Shown in pieces: positions 1-6,448 of a stretch of DNA of 7,038 nucleotides (the stretch's first letter is position 1; the number at the start of each line of letters is the position of its first letter). The stretch is from the NCBI GenBank assembly GCA_024695285.1, contig JAILIM010000006.1:1-7038 (forward strand). Direction: 5' to 3'. Source of the stretch: Bacteroidales bacterium. Lineage in GTDB: Bacteria > Bacteroidota > Bacteroidia > Bacteroidales > UBA932. The translations under genes were made by a program, and so were the position numbers. The notes below the pieces were generated by a model. That model did no database searches, had not been told where the DNA came from, and worked only from the letters and a program-made list of their open reading frames with translations.

Positions 1-193
1 CATTGCACCATCCACGGTCTTCCAGACTGAAAAGATAGCCCTTGTCTATGGCGCATCCCTGCACGTTGCGCAGGTGCTCCAGCTCCGGAAAATCGCTGAA
101 AGAGAACAGGAATTCAGGAGATGGGCGCTGCACCAGATGCGCGCAGCCGATGGCAAACGCCAGCGAAAATATGGCAGTCAGGAGTTTCCTCAT
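1..193 (-). CDS. Exported protein of unknown function, N-terminal 64 codons (runs off left edge)
   Basis: The ATG at 193-191 opens a reading frame that stays open to the window edge. It was found by translating the reverse complement. The protein starts with a basic MRKLL stretch, then a hydrophobic segment to about residue 16 ([11 protein letters not shown]) followed by Cys17 (AIGC), so it is exported. Cys17 could be a lipobox cysteine, but the site is not ideal and signal peptidase I cleavage is also possible. The visible mature part has Phe/Leu/Glu-rich sequence and then NVQGCAID...[13 protein letters not shown] (residues 43-64). To me this resembles the first blade of a beta-propeller-like protein, but that is only an impression from a short fragment. 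The start overlaps the stop of the upstream GH2 gene as ATGA, so translation is probably coupled and the gene belongs to the same operon. I do not recognise the family. It could act with the GH2 enzyme on a shared substrate, which is inference from position only. Confidence 0.72.
   Translation of the reverse strand, partial: MRKLLTAIFSLAFAIGCAHLVQRPSPEFLFSFSDFPELEHLRNVQGCAIDKGYLFSLEDRGWCN
190..193 (-). other. ATGA stop/start overlap coupling GH2 and the downstream exported protein
   Basis: The minus-strand bases ATGA combine the start of the partial exported protein (193-191) and the TGA stop of the GH2 gene (192-190). This is the classic arrangement for translational coupling and supports the start chosen for the partial gene. 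Confidence 0.8.
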
Positions 194-2037
194 AATGCTT
201 CGATGACGCCCAGATTGATCTTGCGCAGCTTTTCTTCGTCCAGTTTCACCACTTCGCGGTCGTAGGTCATTATGCCGTTGACCTCGATTTCCACGTCCGT
301 GATCTGGGTGTATACGGCGGACGAGCAGCCGTTGGCTATGAAGACCTTGATCATTTCGGCGAACTTGCCGTAGAGATCCAGCACCTGCTCTCCGTTCTCG
401 AGCACCTTGCCGTAGCCCCAGTTGTTGTCTTTGTTCCACAGGTGGCCGCGTACGGGATAGCCAAGCCCGCCGTACTCGCCGATGACGTTGATGAACTTCG
501 ATTCGAAAACGTTCATCGCCGGGCAGGCGTAGTGGTGGGTGTCGAGGATGTCGCCGGCAAAAGCGTAGTTGCCGCCGGATGCCTCGTTGACAAGGCGGGT
601 AGGATCCTGCTTGCGGGTGAACGCCACGACTTCCTTCGTGTCGAACTGCCCCCAGGCCTCGTTGAACGGCACCCACACCGTGATGCACTGGAAGCATTTC
701 AGGGCGTCGATGATTTCGCCCCATTCCTTATAATAGTTGTCCTTCCATTCCTGGGGCACCTCGCAGTCGGTGCCGCCCAGGAGGCTGTCGTGCGCCCATT
801 TGTTGGATTGCATCGCGGCAATCTCGGGCTTGCGCCAGACGTTGGTCTTGCTGCTGTGGTCGGCGATGCAGGGCATGTCCTGCCACACGCTGACTCCCAG
901 CATGTCGCACCAGTAGTACCAGCGTGCCGGCTCCACCTTGATGTGCTTGCGTATCATGTTCCAGCCCCACTGCTTAACCTTTTCTATGTCGAAACGCAGG
1001 GCTTCGTCGGTCGGGGCGGTGTAGAGGCCGTCGGGCCACCATCCCTGGTCCAGTGGGCCGAAGAAGAAGGTGCGCTCTCCGTTGAGGCCTATGCGCTTGT
1101 AGGAGTTGACGTTACGGTCGGGATGAGGGTCCCGGACTGTGCCTACGCTGCGAAGGCAGGTGTAGCCTTCCACGCGGTCCACCGTCTTCCCGTCCTTGAC
1201 AAGCGTGATGCAGAGGTCGTAGATTTCGGGGCTGTCGGGGCTCCAGAGCTTCGGGGCGTCGATTCTCATCTCGGTGCCGTTTGCCACTGGGCCGCCGCCG
1301 TAGCTGAGTTCCACCCTGGCTTCGTCGTAGCTGCCATCGGCCTTCACCTCTACCTTCAGCGTGGAGCTGGCTGCATCCCATACGGGGTTGTACGAGACGA
1401 TGTGGGCCTGGGGGCACACGGGCTCCATCCACACTGTCTGCCAGATGCCGGTCACGGGGGTGTACCATATGCCGTGGGTGTGCTCGATCTGCTTTCCGCG
1501 GGGCTGGAAACCTTCATCGGAGGCGTCCCAGACGCGCACGCGTAGAGTCTGCTTGCCGGACTTTTTCAGGGCCGGCGTGATGTTGAAGCAGAATGGAGCG
1601 TAGCCGCCGGTATGCTCACCGACCTTTGTGCCGTTGACCCAGACTTCCGCTTTCCAGTCCACGGCTCCGAAATGCAGGAGCACGTCGCGGCCCTTCCATC
1701 CGGAAGGCAGCTTGAAGCTGCGCTCATACCAGAGGGCGTTTGCCGAGCCGACGTGCCTCTGCACCCCGGAAAGGGAGCTTTCGGCGCAGAAGGGCACCAG
1801 GATCTGCCCCTCGGGCTTGCCGTAGGATGCATCTGCGGGAGTGATGGCGTAATCCCACAGGCCGTTGAGGTTCATCCAGTCGGGGCGTACCATCTGCGGA
1901 CGGGGGTATTCAGGCAGGGGGGCGGCGGGATTCACGTCCGCTGCCCATCGTGTCTTGATCAAATCTCCCTTCGGAGCCCATCCGAAGGCGCTTCCGGCGA
2001 GCATGACCGCTGCCAGGACTAATATCAGTCGCTTCAT
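190..2037 (-). CDS. Secreted glycoside hydrolase family 2 protein (beta-galactosidase/beta-glucuronidase superfamily)
   Basis: This 615-residue enzyme should hydrolyse a terminal beta-glycoside in the periplasm or at the cell surface. Residues 1-19 ([19 protein letters not shown]) form a signal peptide. Residues about 50-205 are the GH2 sugar-binding jelly roll ([35 protein letters not shown]). Residues about 206-298 form the Ig-like second domain. From about 300 a TIM barrel follows, with [17 protein letters not shown] at 330-346 and RKHIKVEP at 363-370. The expected catalytic acids are present: Glu460 in [11 protein letters not shown] as acid/base and Glu521 in VIGEYGGLG as nucleophile. The length suits a compact GH2 with no extra C-terminal domains. 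The ATG lies 3 nt after the stop of the nuclease gene and follows an A-rich stretch with AGGAA next to the start. It overlaps the next gene by 4 nt. The fold and catalysis are well supported, but the substrate is not: galactoside, glucuronide, mannoside and others are all possible. Confidence 0.93.
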   Translation of the reverse strand: MKRLILVLAAVMLAGSAFGWAPKGDLIKTRWAADVNPAAPLPEYPRPQMVRPDWMNLNGLWDYAITPADASYGKPEGQILVPFCAESSLSGVQRHVGSANALWYERSFKLPSGWKGRDVLLHFGAVDWKAEVWVNGTKVGEHTGGYAPFCFNITPALKKSGKQTLRVRVWDASDEGFQPRGKQIEHTHGIWYTPVTGIWQTVWMEPVCPQAHIVSYNPVWDAASSTLKVEVKADGSYDEARVELSYGGGPVANGTEMRIDAPKLWSPDSPEIYDLCITLVKDGKTVDRVEGYTCLRSVGTVRDPHPDRNVNSYKRIGLNGERTFFFGPLDQGWWPDGLYTAPTDEALRFDIEKVKQWGWNMIRKHIKVEPARWYYWCDMLGVSVWQDMPCIADHSSKTNVWRKPEIAAMQSNKWAHDSLLGGTDCEVPQEWKDNYYKEWGEIIDALKCFQCITVWVPFNEAWGQFDTKEVVAFTRKQDPTRLVNEASGGNYAFAGDILDTHHYACPAMNVFESKFINVIGEYGGLGYPVRGHLWNKDNNWGYGKVLENGEQVLDLYGKFAEMIKVFIANGCSSAVYTQITDVEIEVNGIMTYDREVVKLDEEKLRKINLGVIEAL

Positions 2038-2040
2038 TTC

Positions 2041-2892
2041 CTATTTGTTTTTATTTCTCCGTGCGTAGGCGGGGTCGAAAATCATATTGAGTTCCTTGGC
2101 AAGGCGGTAGCCGCCTTTGCGGAGTTGCGAGAGCATCAGGGGCTCCATTTCCCTGTACCAGTCCATGGTCAGTTTGTCGCCTTCCCTTACCTTGTGCGCC
2201 GGCCAGCAGCACCTCGCTACGTCGCGGCCCCAGTCGTAGGGGCCTCCCTTCGTGATGCCGGCCATGGTCTCCTTGTCTGCAGAATCGAGGATGTGCGCCA
2301 TGTCGCCGAAGCTCCAGGGGTACTTGAAATCCAGCATCTGGCTGTCCCAGAGGGTGTGGTAGCGGATTTCCTCCTTTCGGAAGGTGACGTTGTAGTAGCC
2401 GATGGTCATGTCGTCCGGGTTGTAGCGTATGTGCTCAGGGCAATGCATGTCGCCCACGAAGTGGACCAGCAGGACCAGCTCCGTGAATGCCGTGGAATCG
2501 TCCAGGGCCTTGTAGTCCCGGAGGTCTTCTGCATATTTCTCTATGAAATGGATGCAGTTTTTGACGTATCTGCCGTTGTCGTTTATCCCCCTGAAGGGCT
2601 CGAAATCCATATTGGCCTCGAAGGTGTGGGGCAGGGTGTTGACTCTCGGTTCGCCTCCGGACGGGTCGAATCCCATGTCGACGAGCAGTTGGGCCTTGTA
2701 GTCGTCGGCATAGGATGCATAGCCGCTTATGGGCTCGCCGTGCATGATCTCCGCAATCTTTTTCTGCGTGGTCTTCGTCAGATGCATCTCGGCGATGCGG
2801 GCGATGGTCGCGTGCCCTTTACGGCCCCAACCGCCGGCTGCAAAGCAGCACAGCAGCGTGAGGGCGAAGGCAAGCAAAAGTCTCTTACTCAT
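2041..2892 (-). CDS. Secreted S1/P1-type zinc-dependent nuclease
   Basis: This 283-residue protein belongs to the S1/P1 nuclease family, trinuclear-zinc phosphodiesterases that cleave single-stranded nucleic acids or remove 3' phosphates. A signal peptide covers about residues 1-21. Cleavage after Gly21 would make Trp22 the mature N-terminus, as the family needs, because that Trp binds zinc through its amino group. The remaining metal ligands are all recognisable: His27 (WGRKGH), Asp63 (YADD), His89 (LPHTF), His144, Asp148 and His154 (HFVGDMHCPEH), and His179 and Asp183 (HTLWD). The length is usual for bacterial members. The enzyme should be active in the periplasm or outside the cell, for example to scavenge nucleotides and phosphate. 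The start overlaps the stop of the Fe-S protein gene by 8 nt and the GH2 gene follows after 3 nt. The last codons are A-rich and supply the sequence upstream of the GH2 start. The exact nucleic acid substrate cannot be read from the sequence. Confidence 0.93.
   Translation of the reverse strand: MSKRLLLAFALTLLCCFAAGGWGRKGHATIARIAEMHLTKTTQKKIAEIMHGEPISGYASYADDYKAQLLVDMGFDPSGGEPRVNTLPHTFEANMDFEPFRGINDNGRYVKNCIHFIEKYAEDLRDYKALDDSTAFTELVLLVHFVGDMHCPEHIRYNPDDMTIGYYNVTFRKEEIRYHTLWDSQMLDFKYPWSFGDMAHILDSADKETMAGITKGGPYDWGRDVARCCWPAHKVREGDKLTMDWYREMEPLMLSQLRKGGYRLAKELNMIFDPAYARRNKNK
2885..2892 (-). other. Stop/start overlap coupling the Fe-S protein and nuclease genes
   Basis: On the minus strand the bases ATGAGTAA hold both the nuclease start (ATG, 2892-2890) and the Fe-S protein stop (TAA, 2887-2885). 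The 8-nt overlap, with no strong Shine-Dalgarno sequence before the ATG, suggests the nuclease is translated by ribosomes that finish the upstream gene. Confidence 0.8.
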
Positions 2893-4906
2893 ACTTGTAG
2901 CAGATTCCCGGTTTGTCGAATTTCATCTTTGCATCGACCTCGCGGACGTCGTCCTTGGCGTAGGTGATGGACCAGACGGGCCTGGTCATCAGCTCCCAGA
3001 GGCGCTCGGCGGTCATAGGCTCGGCGAAGCGCACCTGGATGCTCGGCAGCAGGTCCTTGTTGAGCTTGAGGTATGTTCCAATCACGCCTTCTTCCTTGGA
3101 CAGATGGTTGCTCAGGAACGGCAGGGCGCGCTTGATGATGGGCTTCTCGTAGTTCTGGTCTGTGATTTCATAGATCCACTGGGGCTTGCCTTCATAGACT
3201 TCTACCCTCTTGCGGACGATGGTGGTGTCGGCGGAAGGGTAGCGGCCGTTGTATTCTGCGCTGAAGGGATCGAACATCCTTTCCAGGTATTCGGCTATAC
3301 CCATCTTGCCGCTGCCCTTTTCGAGGCGCACGAAAGTGAAATCCACGGGAGTCTCCTTGACTCCGCCGCCGTGGATGGGCATTGCAAGCACTTTCTTTTC
3401 GACTATTTCCTTATACCAGGCCTCGTCGAGATCCTCCGAAGGGTCGGAATAGACGCGCACGATCAGGGGACAGTCGTATTCGGACTCGACTCCGTAGACT
3501 TTCTTTCCGGACATGCGCATCTGCAGGCCGAGGAAGTTGAGGTCGGTCTTGTTGGGCATGTGCTCGGTGCGTATGGTCTGGATTTTCACTTCCTTGACTT
3601 CCTTGGGATCGGGGGAGTTCACCCTGAAGTGCGAAGGCTCGTAGATATCTTCAAGGAGTTTTTCCTCGCTGGTCTTGGAAGGATCGTAGGTCAGGACCAC
3701 GGAGTGGGAACCGGCGTAGGTCTTGACGCCGTGGACTCCGCGCACATTTTCCATCTTGCCTTTGAACGCCATGGAACTGCCGTAGCAGTGGACGCTGGTA
3801 AGGTTTTCGATACGCATCGTCTTGAGCTCCATACCTTCTTCGATGCCCCATTTCTCGTCTATCGTGGGCACTTCGAAGCGGCCTCCGAAGATGATTCCGA
3901 GGGCCGTGAGGACGACAGCGATTATTGCCGGCACGAAACGGCCGAACTTGTTCCCCATGGGCTTGGTCACCACTCCGAAGCTCAAGGCCTTGCCGGGGCA
4001 GGATGCGATACATTCGCCGCAAAGGGTGCAGTCCACGTCCGTCACCACGCCGCCGCTGGCGGGGATGTCGATGTTGTAGGGGCAGTTCTTGCGGCAGGAG
4101 TAGCAGCGGCGGTTGCAGTTGTCGTCATCGAATATGACGTGGAGCGCCTGTAGCTTGGGCTTGCGGTAGCAGATCTCGAGCACGTAGCCAAGCACGCAGA
4201 ACGCAGCCAGCAGCACCCACCAGGGGATATTGACGCCCAGCAGGCTGATGCCCCACCAGACGAGTCCCAGAAGCAGCAGGGGAAGCCAGAAGCGGAAGGT
4301 GTTGGCGGCCGCCCCGAGCGGGCAGATGTAGCGGCAAAAGAAGCGCTTGATGAAGAAGCCTCCCAGCACCACGACCACGATTGCGACTATGCTCATCCAG
4401 AGCACGATCTCACCCTTGAACCCGGTGGCTATTGCATAATAGGGGTCGAACTTGCGGCAGAGCAGCTCGCTGGCCGTCGCCGTGGAATAGAATACCCAGA
4501 AGAGCAGGCCATATTTAAGGACACGCAGGAATTTGTCTCCGAAGGAGCCGCTCTTGACTTCCAGGCCTCCGATGCCCATGCCCTGGCGGGCTTTGGTCAG
4601 CAGGTCTTCGACCGAGCCGATGGGGCAGAGGTAGGCGCAGAACAGCTTTCCGAACAGCACCACGGCGGCTGCGAGCAGTATGCCCATAAGGATCTGGGAT
4701 GAACTCATGGAGCAGGGGAGGGAGCCCCTGGTCACGTAGGTCGTCAGGGCCTCGAGGCCGCCGAGCGGGCACCAGGCCTCAGGGTCTGACGGAGCGAGTT
4801 TGGGGAACACTTTGGCGGCGAGTCCGCTCAGGAAGAAAATCAATGCGGCCAGGACGCCCCACTGCAGGACATACTTAGGCCAGTTCTTGCGAATAGTCGA
4901 TTTCAT
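2885..4906 (-). CDS. Polytopic membrane 4Fe-4S protein (NapH/Fer4_5-like) with long C-terminal extension
   Basis: This 673-residue inner-membrane redox protein is likely to pass electrons through Fe-S clusters. I see seven hydrophobic segments, near residues 15-35, 70-90, 127-145, 165-185, 205-222, 227-243 and 325-342. Two short CxxxCP motifs, C90/C94 (FCAYLCPIG) and C191/C195 (FCRYICPLG), are the Fer4_5 signature found in NapH, CcoG and related proteins. A ferredoxin-like domain at 264-303 has cysteines C264, C268, C271, C275 and C293, C296, C299, C303, enough for two 4Fe-4S clusters. By positive-inside reasoning the Cys motifs and ferredoxin domain face the cytoplasm, and residues 343-673 the periplasm. 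In that extension, about 362-422 resembles a heavy-metal-associated (HMA) fold whose CxxC has become C374-Y-G-S, and 586-645 may be a second, cysteine-free copy. Extra cysteines C46 and C65 lie in a predicted periplasmic loop. ATG 4906 is preferred over an in-frame TTG at 4915, which lies inside the promoter -7 box. The redox partner is unknown. Confidence 0.87.
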   Translation of the reverse strand: MKSTIRKNWPKYVLQWGVLAALIFFLSGLAAKVFPKLAPSDPEAWCPLGGLEALTTYVTRGSLPCSMSSSQILMGILLAAAVVLFGKLFCAYLCPIGSVEDLLTKARQGMGIGGLEVKSGSFGDKFLRVLKYGLLFWVFYSTATASELLCRKFDPYYAIATGFKGEIVLWMSIVAIVVVVLGGFFIKRFFCRYICPLGAAANTFRFWLPLLLLGLVWWGISLLGVNIPWWVLLAAFCVLGYVLEICYRKPKLQALHVIFDDDNCNRRCYSCRKNCPYNIDIPASGGVVTDVDCTLCGECIASCPGKALSFGVVTKPMGNKFGRFVPAIIAVVLTALGIIFGGRFEVPTIDEKWGIEEGMELKTMRIENLTSVHCYGSSMAFKGKMENVRGVHGVKTYAGSHSVVLTYDPSKTSEEKLLEDIYEPSHFRVNSPDPKEVKEVKIQTIRTEHMPNKTDLNFLGLQMRMSGKKVYGVESEYDCPLIVRVYSDPSEDLDEAWYKEIVEKKVLAMPIHGGGVKETPVDFTFVRLEKGSGKMGIAEYLERMFDPFSAEYNGRYPSADTTIVRKRVEVYEGKPQWIYEITDQNYEKPIIKRALPFLSNHLSKEEGVIGTYLKLNKDLLPSIQVRFAEPMTAERLWELMTRPVWSITYAKDDVREVDAKMKFDKPGICYKYE

Positions 4907-4912
4907 AATACG

Positions 4913-4944
4913 CAAATGTAAGAAAAAGAAATCATTTGTTCAAA
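4913..4944 (-). promoter_or_regulatory. Bacteroidota-type promoter for the leftward Fe-S/nuclease/GH2 operon
   Basis: Read on the minus strand, a TTTG -33 element (4944-4941) is followed by exactly 20 nt and then TACATTTG (4920-4913), a full match to the Bacteroidota -7 consensus TAnnTTTG. The ATG of the Fe-S protein gene starts only 6 nt past the -7 box, so the predicted transcript has almost no leader. The 70 bases from 4911 to 4980 contain only 21 G or C, well below the flanking coding DNA. Confidence 0.75.
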
Positions 4945-4966
4945 TACAAATAATTGCCTAAATTTG
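4935..4966 (+). promoter_or_regulatory. Bacteroidota-type promoter for the rightward symporter/porin operon
   Basis: A TTTG -33 element (4935-4938), a 20-nt spacer and TAAATTTG (4959-4966) match the Bacteroidota housekeeping promoter consensus. Transcription should begin about 4-7 nt downstream, giving a leader of roughly 15-20 nt before the ATG at 4990. The element is the mirror image of the leftward promoter around 4939/4940, and each -33 box lies inside the other's spacer, so the two polymerase footprints must overlap. Confidence 0.75.
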
Positions 4967-4989
4967 TGCCCGCAAAATTGACAAAAGAT

Positions 4990-6444
4990 ATGTCCAACAG
5001 CAAATTTTCTGTAAAGTTTTGTGTGCTTCTGCCTATCGTGCTGATAATCACAATCCTGCTATGGGCCCTCCCTACCTCGGTTTTCGGTATCGCGGACCTG
5101 ACTCCGGTCCAGCAGCGCATGATCGCCATCTTCGTGTTTGCCGCGCTGATGTGGATGTTTGAAATCATTCCGAACTGGACCACTTCCCTTATCGTCATCG
5201 TGGTGATGCTGCTCACGGTATCCAACAAGGGCCTTGCCTTCCTCTGCAGTCCCGAGGCAGGCAGCCTGGTGGACTACAAGAGCATTATGGCTTCCTTCGC
5301 AGACCCCGTGGTCATGCTGTTCATGGGAGGCTTCGTGCTTGCCATCATCGCATCCAAGTACGGCATGGACGCCGTCATCGCAAAGGGCCTCCTCGGCCTG
5401 TTCGGCAAGAAGCCCAAGATGGTGCTTCTCGGGTTCCTCATCATCATCTCCATCTTCTCGATGTTCATGAGCAACACCGCCACCGCCGCCATGATGCTTG
5501 CGTTCCTGGCTCCGGTGCTCAAGGCCCTTCCGGAGAATGAGACCGGAAAGGTGGGCCTCGCACTGTCCATTCCCGTCGCGGCCAACCTCGGCGGTATCGG
5601 CACGCCCATCGGCACCCCTCCCAACGCAATAGCCATCGGCGCCCTCGAGAATGCCGGCTACCAGATAGGTTTCGCCACCTGGATGTCCAGGATGATCCCC
5701 TACGTGGTGGTGATGATCTTCATCGCCTGGCTGCTTCTCCAGTTCTTCTTCCCCTTCAAGTCGGACAAGATCGAGCTTAAGATCGAAGCCAAGTCCCACA
5801 AGTGGACCTGGAAGGACTACGTGGCTTGGATCACCTTCTTCGTGACCATCCTTCTCTGGGTCACGGAGTCCATCACCGGAATCAATTCCAACATCGTTGC
5901 CCTTATTCCTCTTGCAGTCTACACCTGCACGGGAGTTTTCGGCAAGGAAGATATCAAGGAAATCAACTGGAGCGTGCTCTGGCTCGTCGCCGGCGGTTTC
6001 GCCCTCGGCACCGGACTCAACAAGACCGGCCTTGCGGCAGTGCTGATCAATGCCATACCGTTCAGCACCATGAACGTGGTGATCGTGATGGTCATTGCAG
6101 GCCTCATCTGCTACTTCCTTTCCAACTTCATCAGCAACTCCGCCACCGCAGCGCTTCTGGTACCTATCCTGGTGGTCGTCGGCACCGCGATGGCCGACCC
6201 TGCCGCCGCCAACAACGCCCAGTTCGTGGCTCTCGGCGGCATGAACGCAATGATACCCTTCATCGCGGTCTGCGCCTCCATCGCCATGCTCTTCCCGATT
6301 TCCACGCCTCCGAATGCCATCGCTTCCTCGACCGGCCTGGTGAAAACCGCCGATATGACCAAAGTGGGCATCATAGTGGGCGTGATCGGCTTCGTGCTCG
6401 GCTATTTCCTTCTGACCTACATATTCCCTTTCCCTCAAGCATAA
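4990..6444 (+). CDS. DASS/SLC13-family sodium-coupled anion (dicarboxylate-type) symporter
   Basis: This 484-residue inner-membrane carrier belongs to the divalent anion:Na+ symporter family, which imports C4-dicarboxylates, citrate, sulfate or similar anions with sodium. It is hydrophobic throughout, with about 11 or more membrane segments. The diagnostic motifs appear twice, as expected for the inverted-repeat fold: S161-N162-T163 (MSNTATAAM) followed by GGIGTPIGTPPNAIAIG (201-217), and S382-N383-S384 (ISNSATAAL) followed by FPISTPPNAIASS (435-447). In this family those SNT-type tips bind substrate carboxylates and sodium. The length is normal for a bacterial member. The ATG at 4990 is chosen because the longer frame would need a TTG at 4954, upstream of the promoter -7 box, and would add 12 atypical residues. 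No clear Shine-Dalgarno sequence is seen; the leader is A-rich (GACAAAAGAT). A porin O/P gene follows after 4 nt, which suggests a joint uptake role. Dicarboxylate is the default guess, and the motifs do not fix the substrate. Confidence 0.93.
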   Translation: MSNSKFSVKFCVLLPIVLIITILLWALPTSVFGIADLTPVQQRMIAIFVFAALMWMFEIIPNWTTSLIVIVVMLLTVSNKGLAFLCSPEAGSLVDYKSIMASFADPVVMLFMGGFVLAIIASKYGMDAVIAKGLLGLFGKKPKMVLLGFLIIISIFSMFMSNTATAAMMLAFLAPVLKALPENETGKVGLALSIPVAANLGGIGTPIGTPPNAIAIGALENAGYQIGFATWMSRMIPYVVVMIFIAWLLLQFFFPFKSDKIELKIEAKSHKWTWKDYVAWITFFVTILLWVTESITGINSNIVALIPLAVYTCTGVFGKEDIKEINWSVLWLVAGGFALGTGLNKTGLAAVLINAIPFSTMNVVIVMVIAGLICYFLSNFISNSATAALLVPILVVVGTAMADPAAANNAQFVALGGMNAMIPFIAVCASIAMLFPISTPPNAIASSTGLVKTADMTKVGIIVGVIGFVLGYFLLTYIFPFPQA

Positions 6445-6448
6445 CACT

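Noticed and set aside
442..1545. Open frame of 367 codons on the plus strand inside the GH2 gene
   Set aside because: It is antisense to the GH2 catalytic domains, which carry both catalytic glutamates. The translated product has no recognisable fold and the frame has no promoter or ribosome site.
2729..4153. Open frame of 474 codons on the plus strand, antisense to the nuclease and Fe-S protein genes
   Set aside because: It is a mirror of GC-rich codon use on the minus strand, where the real genes have full family motifs. Its translation is rich in His, Val, Gly and Asp with no signal or domain, and it spans two genes without respecting their boundaries.
4907..4915. TTG at 4915 as the start of the Fe-S protein
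   Set aside because: It adds only three residues and its bases are part of the TACATTTG promoter element, so the ATG at 4906 is preferred.
4954..4989. TTG at 4954 as the start of the symporter
   Set aside because: It lies upstream of the TAAATTTG -7 box at 4959-4966, so it would not be in the transcript. The ATG at 4990 gives a normal family N-terminus.
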